A DNA stretch of 64,000 bases from Aeromonas veronii (GTDB lineage Bacteria; Pseudomonadota; Gammaproteobacteria; Enterobacterales; Aeromonadaceae), in NCBI RefSeq assembly GCF_040215105.1, contig NZ_CP157875.1:717501-781500 (forward strand), read 5' to 3'. Both the position numbers and the translations under genes were made by a program. Below the pieces are notes generated by a model that worked only from the letters and a program-made list of their open reading frames with translations, ran no database searches and had not been told where the DNA came from. Positions 62,904-64,000 of the stretch are shown piece after piece. Position 1 is the stretch's first letter. The number at the start of each line of letters is the position of its first letter.

Positions 62904-64000
62904 ATGGCAACCCAACGACGCAAGCGCGCGCCCAAGAAGGCCGCGCCCAACAACACCATCTGGCGCAAGCTGTTCTGGCTTGGCTTCAAACTCTCGCTGG
63001 TGGTGGGCGCCTTCATGGTGGTATTCGGTATCTATCTCGATACCAAGGTGCGCGAGCGCTTCGATGGCGAGAAGTGGCAGCTGCCGGTGATGGTTTACAG
63101 CCGTCCGCTGGAGCTCTACCCCAGCCAGCGTCTCTCCCAGGCCCAGATGCTGCGCGAGCTGAACATGCTGAGCTACAAGCAGGTGCGCCAGCCCCACACC
63201 CCGGGTGAGTATGCGGTCAATGGCAACAAGATCGACCTGATCCGCCGCCCGTTCGCCTTCCACGACGGCGCCGACGGTGCCCGCGGCCTGCGCCTGACCT
63301 TCAACGGTGCGCGGCTGGACGGGATCCTGGCGCTCGAAAACCAGCGCCAGCTCGGTTATGCCCAGATGGACCCGGTGCTGCTGGACCGGCTGAACACCGA
63401 GGATCGGGAGGATCGCCTGCTGGTGCGCATCGCCGAGGTGCCAGACAGCCTGCTGGTCACCCTGCTCACCACGGAAGACAGGGACTTCTATCAGCATGGC
63501 GGCGTCTCCCCCGTGGCCATCATGCGCGCCATGGCGGCCAATGTGCTGGCGGGGCGCACCGTGCAGGGGGGCAGTACCCTCACCCAGCAGCTCGCCAAGA
63601 ACTTCTTCCTGACCCGTGAGCGCAGCCTGTGGCGCAAGGTGCAGGAAGCCTATATGGCGGTACTGATCGACTACCGCTACAGCAAGGACGAGATCCTGGA
63701 GGCCTATCTCAACGAGGTCTACCTCGGGCAGAACTTCTCCCAGGGGGTCTACGGCTTCGGGCTCGCCTCCTATTTCTACTTCGGCATCCCGGTCAACGAG
63801 CTGGACATCGATCAGGTGGCCCTGCTGGTGGGCATGGTTAAGGGCCCTTCCTATTACGATCCCTGGCGCTTCCCGGAGCGGGCCAAGGCCCGGCGGGATC
63901 TGGTGCTGAAATTGCTGATGGAACACGGCAGCCTGACCCAGCCCGAGTATGAGCTGGCCAGCAAGCAACCCCTTGGCATCATCACCCGTGGCCAGATGAG
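62904..64000 (+). CDS. mrcB: Penicillin-binding protein 1B (cut by right window edge)
   Basis: The frame is open from ATG 62904 (AGAGGA upstream) to the edge, 365 codons. It has a short basic cytoplasmic tail, TM at about 30-50, UB2H domain at about 60-150, and glycosyltransferase domain from about 170: TTEDRDFYQHGGVSPVAIMR holds the catalytic Glu, then QGGSTLTQQLAKNFFLT and EAYLNEVYLGQ. It polymerises and, through its missing transpeptidase half, cross-links peptidoglycan. It follows hrpB by 73 nt. Confidence 0.95.
   Translation, partial: MATQRRKRAPKKAAPNNTIWRKLFWLGFKLSLVVGAFMVVFGIYLDTKVRERFDGEKWQLPVMVYSRPLELYPSQRLSQAQMLRELNMLSYKQVRQPHTPGEYAVNGNKIDLIRRPFAFHDGADGARGLRLTFNGARLDGILALENQRQLGYAQMDPVLLDRLNTEDREDRLLVRIAEVPDSLLVTLLTTEDRDFYQHGGVSPVAIMRAMAANVLAGRTVQGGSTLTQQLAKNFFLTRERSLWRKVQEAYMAVLIDYRYSKDEILEAYLNEVYLGQNFSQGVYGFGLASYFYFGIPVNELDIDQVALLVGMVKGPSYYDPWRFPERAKARRDLVLKLLMEHGSLTQPEYELASKQPLGIITRGQM

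Overview
The window is a GC-rich gammaproteobacterial chromosome segment, most likely Aeromonas. This rests on gene content and order: a LitR/HapR-type quorum regulator beside hpt, Zrg-type zinc uptake genes, panBC-folK-pcnB-gluQRS-dksA-sfsA-thpR-hrpB-mrcB, and protein sequences intermediate between Vibrio and the enterics. The species call is inference; no rRNA is present.

Region 1 (1-5831) is the end of an integrated element that runs off the left edge. All genes are on the minus strand: a tyrosine integrase, an AT-rich cargo gene of unknown function, an AlpA-like regulator, an Ogr/Delta zinc finger, a P2 gpO-type scaffold whose protease triad looks lost, a P2 gpN-type capsid protein and an unknown coiled-coil protein. 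It stops exactly at the 3' half of a tRNA-Ile2(CAU) gene (5787-5831), the displaced attachment site. This layout suggests a capsid-encoding P2-dependent satellite rather than a P2 prophage. Repeated TGTAACC boxes and a 13-bp inverted repeat lie between integrase and att site.

Region 2 (5832-33795) is mostly core chromosome: a TPR protein, a DASS anion transporter, a secreted modular alpha-amylase, a copper-type module (small exported protein, cupredoxin, CusRS-like two-component system), cytochrome b562 with a b561-type membrane partner, purHD, zntR, arfA, hemW-rdgB, a Bcr/CflA exporter, an oxidoreductase, a small lipoprotein, nfeD-qmcA, and a sulfate assimilation cluster cysG-cysD-cysN-(SLC13/RCK transporter)-cysC with a tandem octamer repeat ahead of cysC.

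Region 3 (33796-36980) is AT-rich. It reads as an integron cassette cluster without an integrase (CALIN): three minus-strand cassettes, two well-formed attC sites (one VCR-like) and matching boundary boxes. One cassette gene carries an in-frame stop.

Region 4 (36981-64000, mrcB cut by the right edge) is core again: an Aer-like PAS chemoreceptor, a TIGR03899 protein, a Zur-box-headed ytfJ/zrg zinc locus, ppa, mpl, ubiX, the LitR-type regulator, hpt, yadGH joined by a 17-codon bridging ORF, the pan-fol-pcnB-gluQRS-dksA set, sfsA-thpR, hrpB and mrcB. Many genes end in strong inverted-repeat terminators, several shared by convergent genes. No CRISPR array, rRNA, complete tRNA or transposase gene was seen.
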